From IMG/VR virus record IMGVR_UViG_3300049728_000159, positions 123,059 to 187,058 of that record: a DNA stretch of 64,000 nucleotides; one strand, written 5' to 3'. Shown here in pieces: positions 10,387-20,195 of the stretch. Numbering within the stretch: the stretch's first letter is position 1; each line of letters opens with the position of its first letter. The stretch comes from a virus. Under the pieces are notes generated by a model. The model did no database searches and was not told where the DNA came from. It saw nothing but the letters and a program-made list of their open reading frames with translations. The position numbers and the translations under genes were made by a program.

Positions 10387-11545
10387 TTATCCCTCCTTCC
10401 TGGATAGGAAATGCAGTTGAAACGATTGGTAGATACGAAAACGCGGATGAAACAACTGGAGTGACACCAGAATACGACACTGCCGGCCCCAAACTTCCTC
10501 CACCTCCTCCTCCATTCCAAAAAGTGGGATCTGGATTCAACAGATCGCTACAATCAGTAGATGCGGCGGTCAGACTGGGAGTCACTACTGGAGCAGTTTG
10601 CTGCTGCGCTGCTACAACCAAAGCAGGAGAATTTGATACCTGAGCTGCCTTTGGCGTGCTTGACATGCCAGAAACAGCTAGTTTTCCATTAGAATAAAAG
10701 TTCGTCAACAGAGAAGTAGCAGCGCCGGAATCCACATCAGCATCTGCCAGCGTCGTGTTTTGCCCAGAAGGATTCGCTACAGAGGCAAAGGCACTGTAGG
10801 AATGACCGCGCTGGATGTTGCATGCTCCTGCGTTTCTATATGGCGAATCTAAGCGATACCTTTCCTTCCAAGCCGTGAACGAGATGTTGAAGTCAGCCAA
10901 GAAAGGGCTGTCTACATTCTGAGAAACATTCAGTTTGTCAAACATTCCAGACCAGATGGTTTCTCCACAGAAGATCTCCACATCCTCGTGCATCTTGATT
11001 CTGCGCTTGGTAAGAGCCGTGGGAATCGCCTGTCCTGTCGATGTTCCTCCGACTGCCGGAGTCTCTCCTTCGAACCAGTATCCGTTGTTGTCAAAGAGAG
11101 ACTGAAGTTCCAGCAAATTCTGGTAAGATTCAGTGAACTCCTTGAACATGTCAGTGGTTCCCAATGTGAAGTACTGCCCAGCAGTCTTACCTGAGAAGCT
11201 CACCTCTACAAATCCCTCTCCCCAAACTCCGAACTTCCAACCATCGCGAGTCATCAACTGAGTGTCTTGAGTCTGGTGAGAAACCCTCACTGTGTGAGGA
11301 TTGATCAAGAATCGGAAGTAGGCTGGATTGGTGGGGTCCGGACTGCCACTTGAAGTGACTCCACGATGAGGAATTCTGAACACGATGTAGTCCGTGTACG
11401 GTTTTAGGGCAGCGATGATTTGGTAATCGCTTGGAGTTGACGCAACAGGATTCCCCTGAGCAGGATTGATCACCTGAGCATTATATGCAGGAACGATCTG
11501 TCTCTCGGAACGGATTGGTAGAGAAAGGGCTGCTGAGAGTGTCAT
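10376..11545 (-). CDS. Baseplate protein, paralogue of the next gene upstream
   Basis: A 389-residue protein. A central domain (about residues 85-245) has an FRFLINPHTVRVSHQ strand, a WGEGFVEVSFSGKTAGQYFT block, a helix with FKEFTESYQNLLELQSLF, then an IFCGETIWSGMFDKLNVS strand and FNISFTAWKERY. The same order of elements occurs in the C-terminal half of the 491-residue protein encoded immediately upstream, so the two are paralogues. The last 110 residues are Ala/Ser/Pro-rich and probably flexible, with a Gly run. Position between the tape measure and hub genes indicates a baseplate or tail-tip component. Overlap with the upstream stop is 4 bp. Confidence 0.6.
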   Translation of the reverse strand: MTLSAALSLPIRSERQIVPAYNAQVINPAQGNPVASTPSDYQIIAALKPYTDYIVFRIPHRGVTSSGSPDPTNPAYFRFLINPHTVRVSHQTQDTQLMTRDGWKFGVWGEGFVEVSFSGKTAGQYFTLGTTDMFKEFTESYQNLLELQSLFDNNGYWFEGETPAVGGTSTGQAIPTALTKRRIKMHEDVEIFCGETIWSGMFDKLNVSQNVDSPFLADFNISFTAWKERYRLDSPYRNAGACNIQRGHSYSAFASVANPSGQNTTLADADVDSGAATSLLTNFYSNGKLAVSGMSSTPKAAQVSNSPALVVAAQQQTAPVVTPSLTAASTDCSDLLNPDPTFWNGGGGGGSLGPAVSYSGVTPVVSSAFSYLPIVSTAFPIQEGGINVK

Positions 11546-13017
11546 GATTTGCTCACCGATCCTGGAAGCGAGAGAGTCTGCAAAGGAACATAGGAAATTG
11601 TTGTTGTGACAGGAGTGGATACAGGTTGAAGGTTTGCTGTGGTGTACATCGGGATATAGTTCAAAGTCAGAGTCTTCTCAACCTGGAACACGAATCTGAA
11701 CTTCCAGTAGAACGGACGTTCTGCTTCCATTTCGTATTCCAGCGACTTGAAGTATCCCAAGTACATTGAATTGCGGAACTTCATGATGACTTGGCCTCGA
11801 GCCATGACATCATTGGTACGAGCGTTCATCTGGTAGTTTGACAATCCAGTTTGAGGAGAAAAGGCGTCCACTCCAACCGGATTGGTTGCTCCAGTACCAG
11901 AACCAGTAGTGGAATTTCTGAACCACACAACTCCATTGGCCTTGAACAGTGCTAGAAGCTCCATGAAGGCATCTCTGGCAGCAATTCTCAGGTCGTTGCT
12001 GGTCATGCTGAAATCTACGTTGCTCTCTTGTTTACTGGAATTTGAGAAAGCACTGATGATCTGACGCTGAAGTTGAGAACTGATGTTTGAAACGCTAAGA
12101 AAACTCGTGATGCCCAGAGCATTCATGAATGCGCCGGTGTTAGCTTCTCCCGAGATCAAGTCAGCTTCCTGTCCCCACATCGTGATATGCATTCCTGTGC
12201 GGGACAGACCTTTGTTAACAACGTGACCGGCCTGAACTTCAAAGCTGGCGACCGAAGCATTTAGTTGAATCGAGATTGTACCAGAGGTGTTTCCAGCCTT
12301 GGTGTTTGAAAGCATCTTTTGGTTGGGGAGCATGACCTCAAAGGTGACCGGGGCTGGAACTTGCTTGAGCCAGGGATTTTCTGTATATCCCTTCATCAGC
12401 CACCAAGGATTTGCATCCAGTCCCTCTGTTATGACATATGGAGGGTAGAGATCAGCAGTGTCAGTGATGGGTTGCCCAGTAACCGGAAGAGCTTCAACCG
12501 CCGCGCCTGAAACTCCTGGAAGGAGAGGACCATTAGCCGAAGAGGAGGGCGGTCCCACTTGTGGATACCCAGACATCCCAGCGTTGGTCATGATCTTGTT
12601 GACATAGGCTGAAGGATCGTTCTTGACAAATCCTCCATAAGCCGGAAGACCTGCTGCTGTTTGTGCTGCGCTCCATCCATCCTGACCTGGTGTCTGGCCT
12701 GGATTGGCATTTTGAATATCCTTGCTGAGAATGGAAGCACCAGCCTGCATGTTGGCTTGCCAGTCATTGGAAACTTGATCGTATGTCAGTGGAGGAGAAA
12801 CACTGTTTTGCATTACCTGCATCAGTCCCACAGCGCCAGAAGTCGAGGTTGCTGGTGCAACTGGGACATTGAGAAGAGGATTTCCAGATGAATCAAACTG
12901 CTTGTAACTGGATTCACTCTGAATCACAGACATGATCACACTTGCAGGAATTCCATACTGAGCACTCAGGGCTGCCGCCTCTGCTGCGATTTGTGCCTGC
13001 GTTGGATTGGTGCTCAT
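11542..13017 (-). CDS. Baseplate protein with N-terminal lytic transglycosylase domain
   Basis: A 491-residue protein. Residues 20-150 form a soluble lytic transglycosylase (SLT) domain: the catalytic Glu is in the VIQSESSY motif (about E35), followed by GAVGLMQVM (about residues 61-69) and the later AYVNKIM helix. Such domains cut peptidoglycan between MurNAc and GlcNAc and help the tail pass the cell wall. The C-terminal half (from about 230) is paralogous to the following 389-residue protein, sharing the WGQEADLISGEANTGAF block, the DAFMELLALFKANG helix and the WKFRFVFQVEKTL strand. A baseplate-anchored cell-wall enzyme is therefore likely. It follows the tape measure gene with an 8-bp gap. 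Confidence 0.72.
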   Translation of the reverse strand: MSTNPTQAQIAAEAAALSAQYGIPASVIMSVIQSESSYKQFDSSGNPLLNVPVAPATSTSGAVGLMQVMQNSVSPPLTYDQVSNDWQANMQAGASILSKDIQNANPGQTPGQDGWSAAQTAAGLPAYGGFVKNDPSAYVNKIMTNAGMSGYPQVGPPSSSANGPLLPGVSGAAVEALPVTGQPITDTADLYPPYVITEGLDANPWWLMKGYTENPWLKQVPAPVTFEVMLPNQKMLSNTKAGNTSGTISIQLNASVASFEVQAGHVVNKGLSRTGMHITMWGQEADLISGEANTGAFMNALGITSFLSVSNISSQLQRQIISAFSNSSKQESNVDFSMTSNDLRIAARDAFMELLALFKANGVVWFRNSTTGSGTGATNPVGVDAFSPQTGLSNYQMNARTNDVMARGQVIMKFRNSMYLGYFKSLEYEMEAERPFYWKFRFVFQVEKTLTLNYIPMYTTANLQPVSTPVTTTISYVPLQTLSLPGSVSKS

Positions 13018-13025
13018 TCAAACTC

Positions 13026-16000
13026 CTATTGACTCCACACACCGTTAGGACCTGCATGCCAAGAGGTGCTCTTTGGATCTTTGCCTGGAACTGCAGGAAC
13101 AGCTGGCTTTGGAGCGGAAACAACCTCGCTCTTTCCAGTCACTAGAGCAGGGTGACTACCAAGGAACTGATTCCAGTTTGCAGCGTTGTTGTTGATGAGA
13201 GTTACATAGACAACTGATTTGCCGCTTGCATCAGTTCCATAGTTATACTTGCCTTGATCACCACCCCAAGCATCAGCACCAAAAAGTCCTCCCTTCTTTC
13301 CAGCTGCTCTGTCAAGATACAGAGCCAGCTTTGACTCTCCCTCTTTTGTCACCAAATCTTCAGTAGGAATTGCTATCTGACCAGCATGTTTGTCGGTGCC
13401 CATTGCTAGTCCGCTAGAGAGATTCATGACTGGCAACATTTCGGATTCGTCTTCTTCTAACTTTCCTGCATAGGGCTTTCCAGTTTGCGGGTTGATGCCA
13501 CCCTTGACTACATTGTTGAGATAAGCATCAGCCATCTCACTGTACTTTTTGTCCTGTCCTTTCTTGTTATGCAGAGGATCAAGATCGCCTTTTCCGTATA
13601 CGTTGTCAACTCCTTCTCCATACACATAGCCAAAGTGAGAAGGAGTATTTGCAGATTGATAGTTACTTCCCATGTTCTCAGCTTGGTTAAGCTGGGCTGT
13701 TGCCTCTCTTGTTTGTCTTCCGGTGGCATTAGCTGCTAGCTCAGTTCTGATGCTAGATATCATTTGATGGAAAGTTTCTTTCTGTTGAGGAGTGTATTTT
13801 CCAGTCGTGTCATCGATGGCATTCTGCAAGTTTTGCATATCCTTTGACACATTATGATAGGCAGCATCGTATGCTGTTCTCTCGCCTTCACCAGCTTTTG
13901 CGCCATGCCAGGGCAAGGCGTCCAGAATGTCATTCACCGGCTTCACAATCAGCATGAACAAGTGCTCGAAAGCATCAGCGAAGATGTCTGCTGAACTCTT
14001 GGTTGCTACATTCAAATCTCGCGCCGCGTTGTCTGCGTCTATTTTCTCCTGTAGGGTTATGGACTGCTGCTGAGATTTCAGAACCTCAGTACCAATTTCG
14101 GCACTTTTTGTGAGAAGATCCTCTAGTTTACCTGGTTGAGTTTCGGCCATCCTTGACATTGCCTTAGCACCACCAGGTACCACATTCGCATACCTCGCAA
14201 TAAGTTCCGCCTTCTCTGCTGGAGTAGTGGTCTTGTTCCGGAGCTTATCCACCACGCCACCCGCTGCTATCTGACGGGCTTCTATCATTGCTTCAAAGTT
14301 CTCGCTCTTACCTCCTCCAAAGGCTTCAAACAATCCACCAGATAACGGACTTTGGATTGCCTTTTTGATATTGCCACCAAATGGCTTCAAAGTCTTTTCC
14401 AGTGCTTGATTCTGTTGCCACACTTGTGTGCCTATGTCCGAACCCAGCATGTTGTTTACGGAGGCCATTTGAACAGCATTTATTTTTCCAGCAGCGAACT
14501 CTCTAGCAGCATCGGATCGGTACTTGTTAGTGATAGCCTCTCTAATCTGGCCACCAATTCCAGTCTTGGCTCCTTCATCACCACCGGCTCTCGCCAGTTC
14601 GGGTAACAATGCACGAAGGTCTTCTGCTGACATACCAGCTAACTTCTCTTTGGTGTACCCTCCCATTGTTCCAGTTAGGTGAGCGTCTTGAATGGACTGA
14701 GCTATACCACCAGCCAGTTCGTTTTGTCTGTTTTGAGTGATCTCTCTATAATCTGCCTTTTCTCCTTGAGTTGCTGTACCAAATAGGAATGAAGATACCG
14801 GGAGCTCCTTCTTCGCTCCACCGCCCGTTATTGCTTCAAAGTAGTCCTTGATATCCTGTGCCGTTGTTCCGCCCGTTCTGCCCAAAGTGCGAATGATGTT
14901 CACGGACTCCGTGAACGATTTGTTCATACGGCCAAGGCCACTGGTCACATCATCGATGATGCTCACATACTTGATTGTGGTCATGCCAGCAGCTTTGGCG
15001 TCTTTGTTCAATGTGAGGAAAAAGTCATTGGTAGCAGTCAAAGACTGACCATAGGTCTGTATCAACTTCACAGCCTGAGCAGTACCAGCCGCTGTATCGT
15101 AACCAGCAAGACGAGCGGTGGTGTAAGCTGTGTGCTGAATAGCTCCGTAAGTTCCTGGCCCCCACTGTTTAGTATCCGAACCAGGCTGAGCATACTTGCC
15201 CGCATACATACCTTCACCCTGCTGAAGCTCTGATAATCCCATACCACTGGCAGCCATCGCTTGAGCGACTTCCATGTTCTTTTTGTAAGTGATGCCCATA
15301 GTGTTGTAAAATCCTCCACCAGTTGCAGGCATCAGATTGGCTTGCACTCTTGACAAATTTTGAAACACTCCAGGAGATTTGGCGCCGGGGGCAAATATTC
15401 CGGCAGTACCAAGGTTCTTCTCAATTCCCTGATTGATCTCAATTTGCTTGTCGAAGGCTGCTCTCACTAGGCTAAGAAGAGCAAGACCTTCTCCAACACC
15501 GGGAATAGCCATCGCTCCGGCTCCCATTCCCATCCCCTTTTCTGCTAGACCCATTCCCCAAGCACCGACTCCTCGAAGTGCGGATCCTTCTCCCTTCTCC
15601 ATCATTCCCAGGATAGCTTTGGTTCCAAATCCCAAGGTTCCCTTTCCAGCCTTAGCATTGGCCAGTCTTCCCAGAGCATAGGATTCAATTCCTCCTCCTC
15701 CCATCTGCCTGGCTGTCGCTTTGGTGTCTAGTTTTTCCCAAAATTCAGGAGTCCTTCCCTTCTTGGAAAATGCTTTCCAGTCGACCTCTCCGCCTGGTTT
15801 TCTGTTGATGAATCCACCGAATCCTCGTACCTTTCCCATCTTTTCTTCAAAAGCCTCCTTGCTCAAGGCTGTGTGATGGGCTGTATTGGCCTTCAAATTG
15901 GCAGCAAGTTGTCCCATTCTTACAGCGCGGTCTCTGTAACCGGGCTTCATGTAGAAGCCAGCCTGAGAAAAGGCAGCGCGCATGTTGTCTCTTCTGGCAT

Positions 16001-16637
16001 TCAGGCCAGTGCTGTTGATGCTTTTATACTGTATTCCAATGGTCTTTATGGTGCGGAGCATGTTGTCCAAACCAACCTGAAATGGCTTCAGATGACTTGG
16101 ATTTGTCAGATCTATGGCTCCAGCGCTGGCATCTTGAAACCCTTTCTTCAGATGAGCAAGCTGACGAGTGACATTCTCGAGTTCTCTGCCATGCATCTTC
16201 CCACTTCTAACGAGCGTTTCGTGGGCTGTTATCAGCTGCTTTAGATCTTGAAGCCTCTTGTGTCCACCGCGATTGGTGTCGTTGAGATTCTTGTTGAATT
16301 CCTTGGTTTTCTTCACCAAGACATCGTAGTGATCTACGGTCTCCTCGATGTCATCAACACCGTCCTTCAATCCAGTCTGGACCTTCTTATACTGGTCAAC
16401 AACCTCTCTCAAAGTCTTTGGGATCTCTTCCAAAGCCACTTTCATTTTCCCAGACAACTCAACCATCAAGATCTGGGCATCTGTGATGTTGTTCATCCCC
16501 TTCAGAATGCTGGATAGATCCGGAGCTCCTGTGTTTATTGAGCCACGAGGATCTCCAGTTCCAGAAGCACTAGCAGACGCAGCTGTTGCTGGACCAGGAT
16601 CACCAATATTGCCGCCGCCAACTGGAGGAGATGCCAT
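13026..16637 (-). CDS. Tape measure protein
   Basis: A 1203-residue protein, the largest stretch of helical and Ala/Gly-rich sequence in the tail region. The first 250 residues are coiled-coil-like (MVELSGKMKVALEEIPKTL ... LVKKTKEFNKNLND). A hydrophobic Gly/Ala/Met-rich segment lies near residues 340-400, as found in the membrane-inserting part of tape measure proteins. It lies between the chaperone-like gene and the baseplate genes, the standard position. Tape measure proteins set tail length and are ejected ahead of the DNA. No cell-wall hydrolase domain was seen inside it, which fits with that function being carried by the adjacent baseplate protein. Confidence 0.75.
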   Translation of the reverse strand: MASPPVGGGNIGDPGPATAASASASGTGDPRGSINTGAPDLSSILKGMNNITDAQILMVELSGKMKVALEEIPKTLREVVDQYKKVQTGLKDGVDDIEETVDHYDVLVKKTKEFNKNLNDTNRGGHKRLQDLKQLITAHETLVRSGKMHGRELENVTRQLAHLKKGFQDASAGAIDLTNPSHLKPFQVGLDNMLRTIKTIGIQYKSINSTGLNARRDNMRAAFSQAGFYMKPGYRDRAVRMGQLAANLKANTAHHTALSKEAFEEKMGKVRGFGGFINRKPGGEVDWKAFSKKGRTPEFWEKLDTKATARQMGGGGIESYALGRLANAKAGKGTLGFGTKAILGMMEKGEGSALRGVGAWGMGLAEKGMGMGAGAMAIPGVGEGLALLSLVRAAFDKQIEINQGIEKNLGTAGIFAPGAKSPGVFQNLSRVQANLMPATGGGFYNTMGITYKKNMEVAQAMAASGMGLSELQQGEGMYAGKYAQPGSDTKQWGPGTYGAIQHTAYTTARLAGYDTAAGTAQAVKLIQTYGQSLTATNDFFLTLNKDAKAAGMTTIKYVSIIDDVTSGLGRMNKSFTESVNIIRTLGRTGGTTAQDIKDYFEAITGGGAKKELPVSSFLFGTATQGEKADYREITQNRQNELAGGIAQSIQDAHLTGTMGGYTKEKLAGMSAEDLRALLPELARAGGDEGAKTGIGGQIREAITNKYRSDAAREFAAGKINAVQMASVNNMLGSDIGTQVWQQNQALEKTLKPFGGNIKKAIQSPLSGGLFEAFGGGKSENFEAMIEARQIAAGGVVDKLRNKTTTPAEKAELIARYANVVPGGAKAMSRMAETQPGKLEDLLTKSAEIGTEVLKSQQQSITLQEKIDADNAARDLNVATKSSADIFADAFEHLFMLIVKPVNDILDALPWHGAKAGEGERTAYDAAYHNVSKDMQNLQNAIDDTTGKYTPQQKETFHQMISSIRTELAANATGRQTREATAQLNQAENMGSNYQSANTPSHFGYVYGEGVDNVYGKGDLDPLHNKKGQDKKYSEMADAYLNNVVKGGINPQTGKPYAGKLEEDESEMLPVMNLSSGLAMGTDKHAGQIAIPTEDLVTKEGESKLALYLDRAAGKKGGLFGADAWGGDQGKYNYGTDASGKSVVYVTLINNNAANWNQFLGSHPALVTGKSEVVSAPKPAVPAVPGKDPKSTSWHAGPNGVWSQ

Positions 16638-16640
16638 AGT

Positions 16641-17282
16641 CTACTTTTCCTTTGTCTTAGGAGGAGTTTGAGGTTCAGGCTCCGAATCCTTGGGCACATC
16701 TACTTCAGGATCGTACATTTCAGAAATCTGCTGCCGGATATTGTCGGCGGTCGCCTGCTCGATTTCTTCCTGTGCATGCTCCATGAATCTCTTCTCGTAT
16801 TCCGTCATGATGGCGCTGTCGGGGAATTGCTCATACAGCCGGTCGGTAATGCGCTGAGCATGGACCATGAGCACTTTCCACAGAACACCCACCAATTCCT
16901 GACCCCAACCCATCAAGAGGTTCCGGAGGACAACTTGGATGTCCTTCTGAACTCCTTCCTTATCCGTGGGATCCACAACCATCCGCTGTGTGGAAGTCAG
17001 ATTGCGAATGTCGATGCCATTGATCCAAGAGATGGACCGAGACAAGATCTCGCACTTGATGTGCTGAACCCAGGCGTATCCCTTGTACTCCTCCACTGCG
17101 AAAAGCGAGTTCATCTCTTCTTCAGTTGGAAGATTGGCGATCCTGAGACGGAGTTCTTTGGGACCGACCTTGACAGTGAGGATCTCTTCAAAATCTGTGA
17201 TTCCGAAGCCTTTCAAACTAGCAACTATCTCGTCAATGGACTTAGGCGAAGACTCTTCAACCATCACAGTTTCAACTTCCAT
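16641..17282 (-). CDS. Probable tail assembly chaperone
   Basis: A 213-residue protein read from the ATG at 17282 (sequence MEVETVMVEESSPK), which has GGAGAATTGAA directly upstream. The same frame is open further upstream but only through the 3' end of the neighbouring endonuclease gene. The protein is acidic at both ends, with LRIANLPTEEEMNSLF in the first half, an amphipathic helical middle and a Pro/Glu/Lys tail (EPEPQTPPKTKEK). Size, composition and position just before the tape measure gene are those of tail assembly chaperones, but no residue motif proves it. No slippery heptamer for a programmed frameshift was noticed. Confidence 0.5.
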   Translation of the reverse strand: MEVETVMVEESSPKSIDEIVASLKGFGITDFEEILTVKVGPKELRLRIANLPTEEEMNSLFAVEEYKGYAWVQHIKCEILSRSISWINGIDIRNLTSTQRMVVDPTDKEGVQKDIQVVLRNLLMGWGQELVGVLWKVLMVHAQRITDRLYEQFPDSAIMTEYEKRFMEHAQEEIEQATADNIRQQISEMYDPEVDVPKDSEPEPQTPPKTKEK

Positions 17283-17283
17283 T

Positions 17284-17940
17284 TCAATTCTCCAAACACA
17301 AAGAACATTTGGGGTTAGCAATCCCTCGTTTAGTGTGCCATCTTTTGTGACTTGCACGAATACTACTTTCGCGCAGTTTTTGTTTGTCCACAAAAGCCAT
17401 TCCTTGCTTGGTTTTTTCACTTATGAGATTTTTAGACTCCTCACTGTGAGGAACGACGTGAGATCCTGGAGGTGGTTTGTTACCAATCCTCTTTTGAGTC
17501 AAACTCATATTTTGTCTACACTTAGAAGTGAGAGGTATTCCCATATGAGATGCTGACATCCGATCTCTCCCAACATCTGATATTACCTTTCCTCTATTAG
17601 CATTCCCAATCTTCCGCTTAGTTTCTTCCGTGTGAGAAAATCCAGGGATTCCATCTCCTCCTAGAGTCATGTTGTATCCGAATTCTGGATTACTGCTCTG
17701 AAAGAAAGCTATTAACTCTTTCTCAAGTAGACAAAGTTCTATCCCATCATCAGTTTCTCTCAAAACTTCCACTTGAAAAGCATCAGGACCAAACTTTCGG
17801 ATAGCTCTATGAAAATGAAATCGGCTGCCTTCTGCTGCACAAGCCAAGTGAACCTTCCAACGGTCTTCCACACGTCTACCTTGCCACTTTCCGATGTAGA
17901 CCTTACCGTTCACTCGATTTGTGATTTTGTAAATAAGCAT
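17284..17940 (-). CDS. GIY-YIG homing endonuclease (free-standing)
   Basis: About 218 residues from the ATG at 17940 (MLIYKITNRVNGKVYIG); an ATG three codons earlier is also possible but lies on top of the GAGGG site. The GIY-YIG catalytic domain fills residues 1-90: the IYKI and YIGK strands, the Arg of EDRWKVHL, and the Glu of LLEKELIAFF, then FGYNMTLGGDG. Short NUMOD3-like modules follow (HTEETKRKIGNANRGK, RDRMSASHMG). The C-terminus ends with CSLC. The gene is wedged between two tail genes and its last codons contain the ribosome site of the downstream gene, so it was inserted precisely without breaking the operon. It is more AT-rich than its neighbours. Confidence 0.85.
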   Translation of the reverse strand: MLIYKITNRVNGKVYIGKWQGRRVEDRWKVHLACAAEGSRFHFHRAIRKFGPDAFQVEVLRETDDGIELCLLEKELIAFFQSSNPEFGYNMTLGGDGIPGFSHTEETKRKIGNANRGKVISDVGRDRMSASHMGIPLTSKCRQNMSLTQKRIGNKPPPGSHVVPHSEESKNLISEKTKQGMAFVDKQKLRESSIRASHKRWHTKRGIANPKCSLCLEN

Positions 17941-17989
17941 GAAGGACATCCCTCACTAAACCATGTCAGAGTTGATAAATCGGAATTCG

Positions 17990-19060
17990 TTAACGATTCT
18001 GATCGAACCGGCGGATCCTCTCCTGAGGAGTTTGAGATTCATAGGGCACGATCGGGTTGAGGACCTTGCGATTCTTCTTGAGTTCCTGCTCCTGGTGCCG
18101 AACCTCAGCATCAGACAAGATGACTGGCATTGAGTCTTCCCAAACCGGCTCGTCCTTGTGATACTTACGCACCAAATCCTCGATGCGATCCTTCTCCTTC
18201 TCTGCCGCTTCACGTTGCTGTTTCTCGAAGGCCGCCATGAGTTGTTCGTGTTTGTCAAAGCTGTCGATGCCATGCATCTCTTTCATGAGTTCTTCAATGG
18301 AATCGCCACCGCCGTGAGCCCAGCCATCCTCTTTGTACTCACGCACCGGCTTCACAATCTTCTGCCAAGGCTCTTGTAAGTCTGGACGAAGGCTCTGAGA
18401 CGCCCGTCTGAGCTCTTCCGAAAGATGAGTTGTAGCTCTGCTACCCACAAAAGCTCGAGTGATCATCAAAGCATTGAGATTGCTTTCGATCTTGACCTTG
18501 TTCTCCTCCCGATAGGTGCAAAGGGTTGCCCAAATGTTGGCATGATCAGGAGGAGCCAGGATCTTCATGACGCCTCCATTGGGAAGTTGAATCATCTTAT
18601 CCGAGTAGGAGGACAGTGTTGTGCCTCTAGAATGCCACAGTTTCTCGCTGGAGAGAGTGGTAGAGTAGGCACTCATGTAGGGATAGACTGAGAGTTCGTA
18701 CTCTTGCATCCTGGCGAGCAAGCGAGCTAACGAACGAATCTCAATGGACGTCATCTCCTCGATCTGAGCTCGTGTGAATGAGGTTCCAAGCAGTAGGACT
18801 TCCGTGAGAAATTCCAATGGATCAGAGAGCCAGCGATGTAGAATTCGCCTCTCACTTAGATGAACTCCACGAACCCATCCAATCTGCTTGTCGTTCACTC
18901 GAAGAGGACGAATTCGAGCGCCACATTCTAGAATCTCCTCGCAAGCTCGACTCACCTGAGTCTTGACCTTGTCCACGATTTCAAGAGGAACCTGCTGGAA
19001 GACTCCTGCATTCAGGAGCTTCATCGCTTCGACGCCAGAAGTGATTCTCTTATTAGGCAA
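17990..19060 (-). CDS. Tail-region protein of unknown function
   Basis: A 356-residue protein I do not recognise. It is basic and helical throughout, with an Arg-rich IEIRSLARLLARMQEYEL helix near residue 115. A long charged coiled-coil-like stretch covers residues about 255-310 (KQQREAAEKEKDRIEDLV), and the tail is basic (QERIRRFDQNR). No transmembrane segment or enzyme motif is visible. It overlaps the upstream 148-residue gene by 8 bp and is followed by the GIY-YIG gene. By position it belongs to the tail morphogenesis operon; it may be an assembly factor or minor structural protein. Confidence 0.55.
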   Translation of the reverse strand: MPNKRITSGVEAMKLLNAGVFQQVPLEIVDKVKTQVSRACEEILECGARIRPLRVNDKQIGWVRGVHLSERRILHRWLSDPLEFLTEVLLLGTSFTRAQIEEMTSIEIRSLARLLARMQEYELSVYPYMSAYSTTLSSEKLWHSRGTTLSSYSDKMIQLPNGGVMKILAPPDHANIWATLCTYREENKVKIESNLNALMITRAFVGSRATTHLSEELRRASQSLRPDLQEPWQKIVKPVREYKEDGWAHGGGDSIEELMKEMHGIDSFDKHEQLMAAFEKQQREAAEKEKDRIEDLVRKYHKDEPVWEDSMPVILSDAEVRHQEQELKKNRKVLNPIVPYESQTPQERIRRFDQNR

Positions 19061-19499
19061 GGGTCTTCTCCTCTAGCTTGACAGCACCCTTGAATCCTCC
19101 CTTGCCATCACGAGCTTCTTTGAGGATGTTAGCCTCGACCTCGTCTAACTTGGACTCCACTTTGAGAGTTTTGGCAGCCTCCTCCCGGGCCTGTTGCTCT
19201 TGATAGGAGCGCGGCGAGGGAGCCTGGTAGAGATTCAGCGTGGTGAATTCCCGGTTATTGGGGAGTCCACCCTTGTACATCACGAAGACGCGATTCAGGA
19301 TAGGAACTGGGAGAGCCTCGATGACTCGATAGGCTTCTTCGTAGGAAGTCACTGCTAGACCAGAGATCTCGTGGAGTGCCGAAGACAGGAGTACTCTTCG
19401 AGCATCCTTGCCTTCGAACTTGATGGCATGCTCCTCTCGCCAAGCAAGTTGCCGGAATGTGAATTTGTACTTGAGCAGCTTGACTTCAACTGTGTTCAT
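19053..19499 (-). CDS. Small tail-operon protein, possibly an assembly chaperone
   Basis: A 148-residue protein starting MNTVEVKLLKYKFTFRQLAW. The first half reads as a compact domain (HEISGLAVTSYEEAYRVIE, LPVPILNRVFVMYKGGLP) and the C-terminal 60 residues are charged and likely helical (QEQQAREEAAKTLKVE). The layout of a small folded domain with a charged helical tail upstream of a tape measure gene resembles tail assembly chaperones and small baseplate factors, but I cannot name the family. It overlaps the next gene by 8 bp. The gap to the DnaC-like gene upstream is about 40 bp. Confidence 0.5.
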   Translation of the reverse strand: MNTVEVKLLKYKFTFRQLAWREEHAIKFEGKDARRVLLSSALHEISGLAVTSYEEAYRVIEALPVPILNRVFVMYKGGLPNNREFTTLNLYQAPSPRSYQEQQAREEAAKTLKVESKLDEVEANILKEARDGKGGFKGAVKLEEKTLA

Positions 19500-19538
19500 A
19501 TACCTCGTGGGGAGATATCCGTCAATTCGGACTCACTA

Positions 19539-20195
19539 TCACAGTCCTGTGTTGTACAAGTCAATCATCAGATTGTCGCCATCTTCGGTGATTCTGCGAC
19601 CTACATACAGATCCATGCCTAGATATTCTGCGACCGTCAGGTTGGTGGCAATAAACATGGGACAAGTCTTGGCATAGGCAATCCGGACAAAAGTGTTCAG
19701 GCACTCTTGTCTACGAGGAGGATTGTCGGTTACCTTGTCGAACTCATCAAGAAAGAGATGAACCGGGAGCGATAGAGTGTTCATGTAGTCAAGATTGAGA
19801 GCAGGAGGATTACTCCAATTTGCCATCTGTTCAGACCAATGGCCGATATCAACCCAGTACGGACTGTATCCGTGACCCGTGTGATCGACTCTGAACAAAG
19901 CCTGTTTGACAGCAATTCTCAGGAAGATAGCAGCCAGTAGAGTAGTCTTACCTGTTGCTGGAGGCCCAAATAGGATCACTCCCTTGTCAATTGTGGGACC
20001 ACTGGTCCAGTCATTGACCAATTTGACAACTTCTGACCACCGTTCATCAGAGACCTTGATCTTCGGATGTTTGGGTATGATGGAATTGAACGATACACCC
20101 CGATGTCGTTCAGGAATCTTCGTCAGAATATCCGTCACTATGCGACGTTTCTCGACTTTTCTAAGCTCGAGTTGCTCAGTGGATGTTATAGTCAT
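19539..20195 (-). CDS. DnaC-like AAA+ helicase loader
   Basis: A 218-residue AAA+ ATPase. Walker A is GPPATGKT (residues 77-84), Walker B is LFLDEFD (147-153), and a sensor-1 Asn sits in MFIATNLTV. The short N-terminus before the ATPase core and the overall length match DnaC/DnaI-type loaders, which open the replicative helicase ring and place it on single-stranded DNA. It overlaps the preceding initiator gene by 20 bp. Initiator followed by loader is the order seen in lambda-type replication modules (O and P, or O and dnaC-like). A DnaB-like helicase that it could load is encoded at 38.2-39.7 kb. Confidence 0.75.
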   Translation of the reverse strand: MTITSTEQLELRKVEKRRIVTDILTKIPERHRGVSFNSIIPKHPKIKVSDERWSEVVKLVNDWTSGPTIDKGVILFGPPATGKTTLLAAIFLRIAVKQALFRVDHTGHGYSPYWVDIGHWSEQMANWSNPPALNLDYMNTLSLPVHLFLDEFDKVTDNPPRRQECLNTFVRIAYAKTCPMFIATNLTVAEYLGMDLYVGRRITEDGDNLMIDLYNTGL

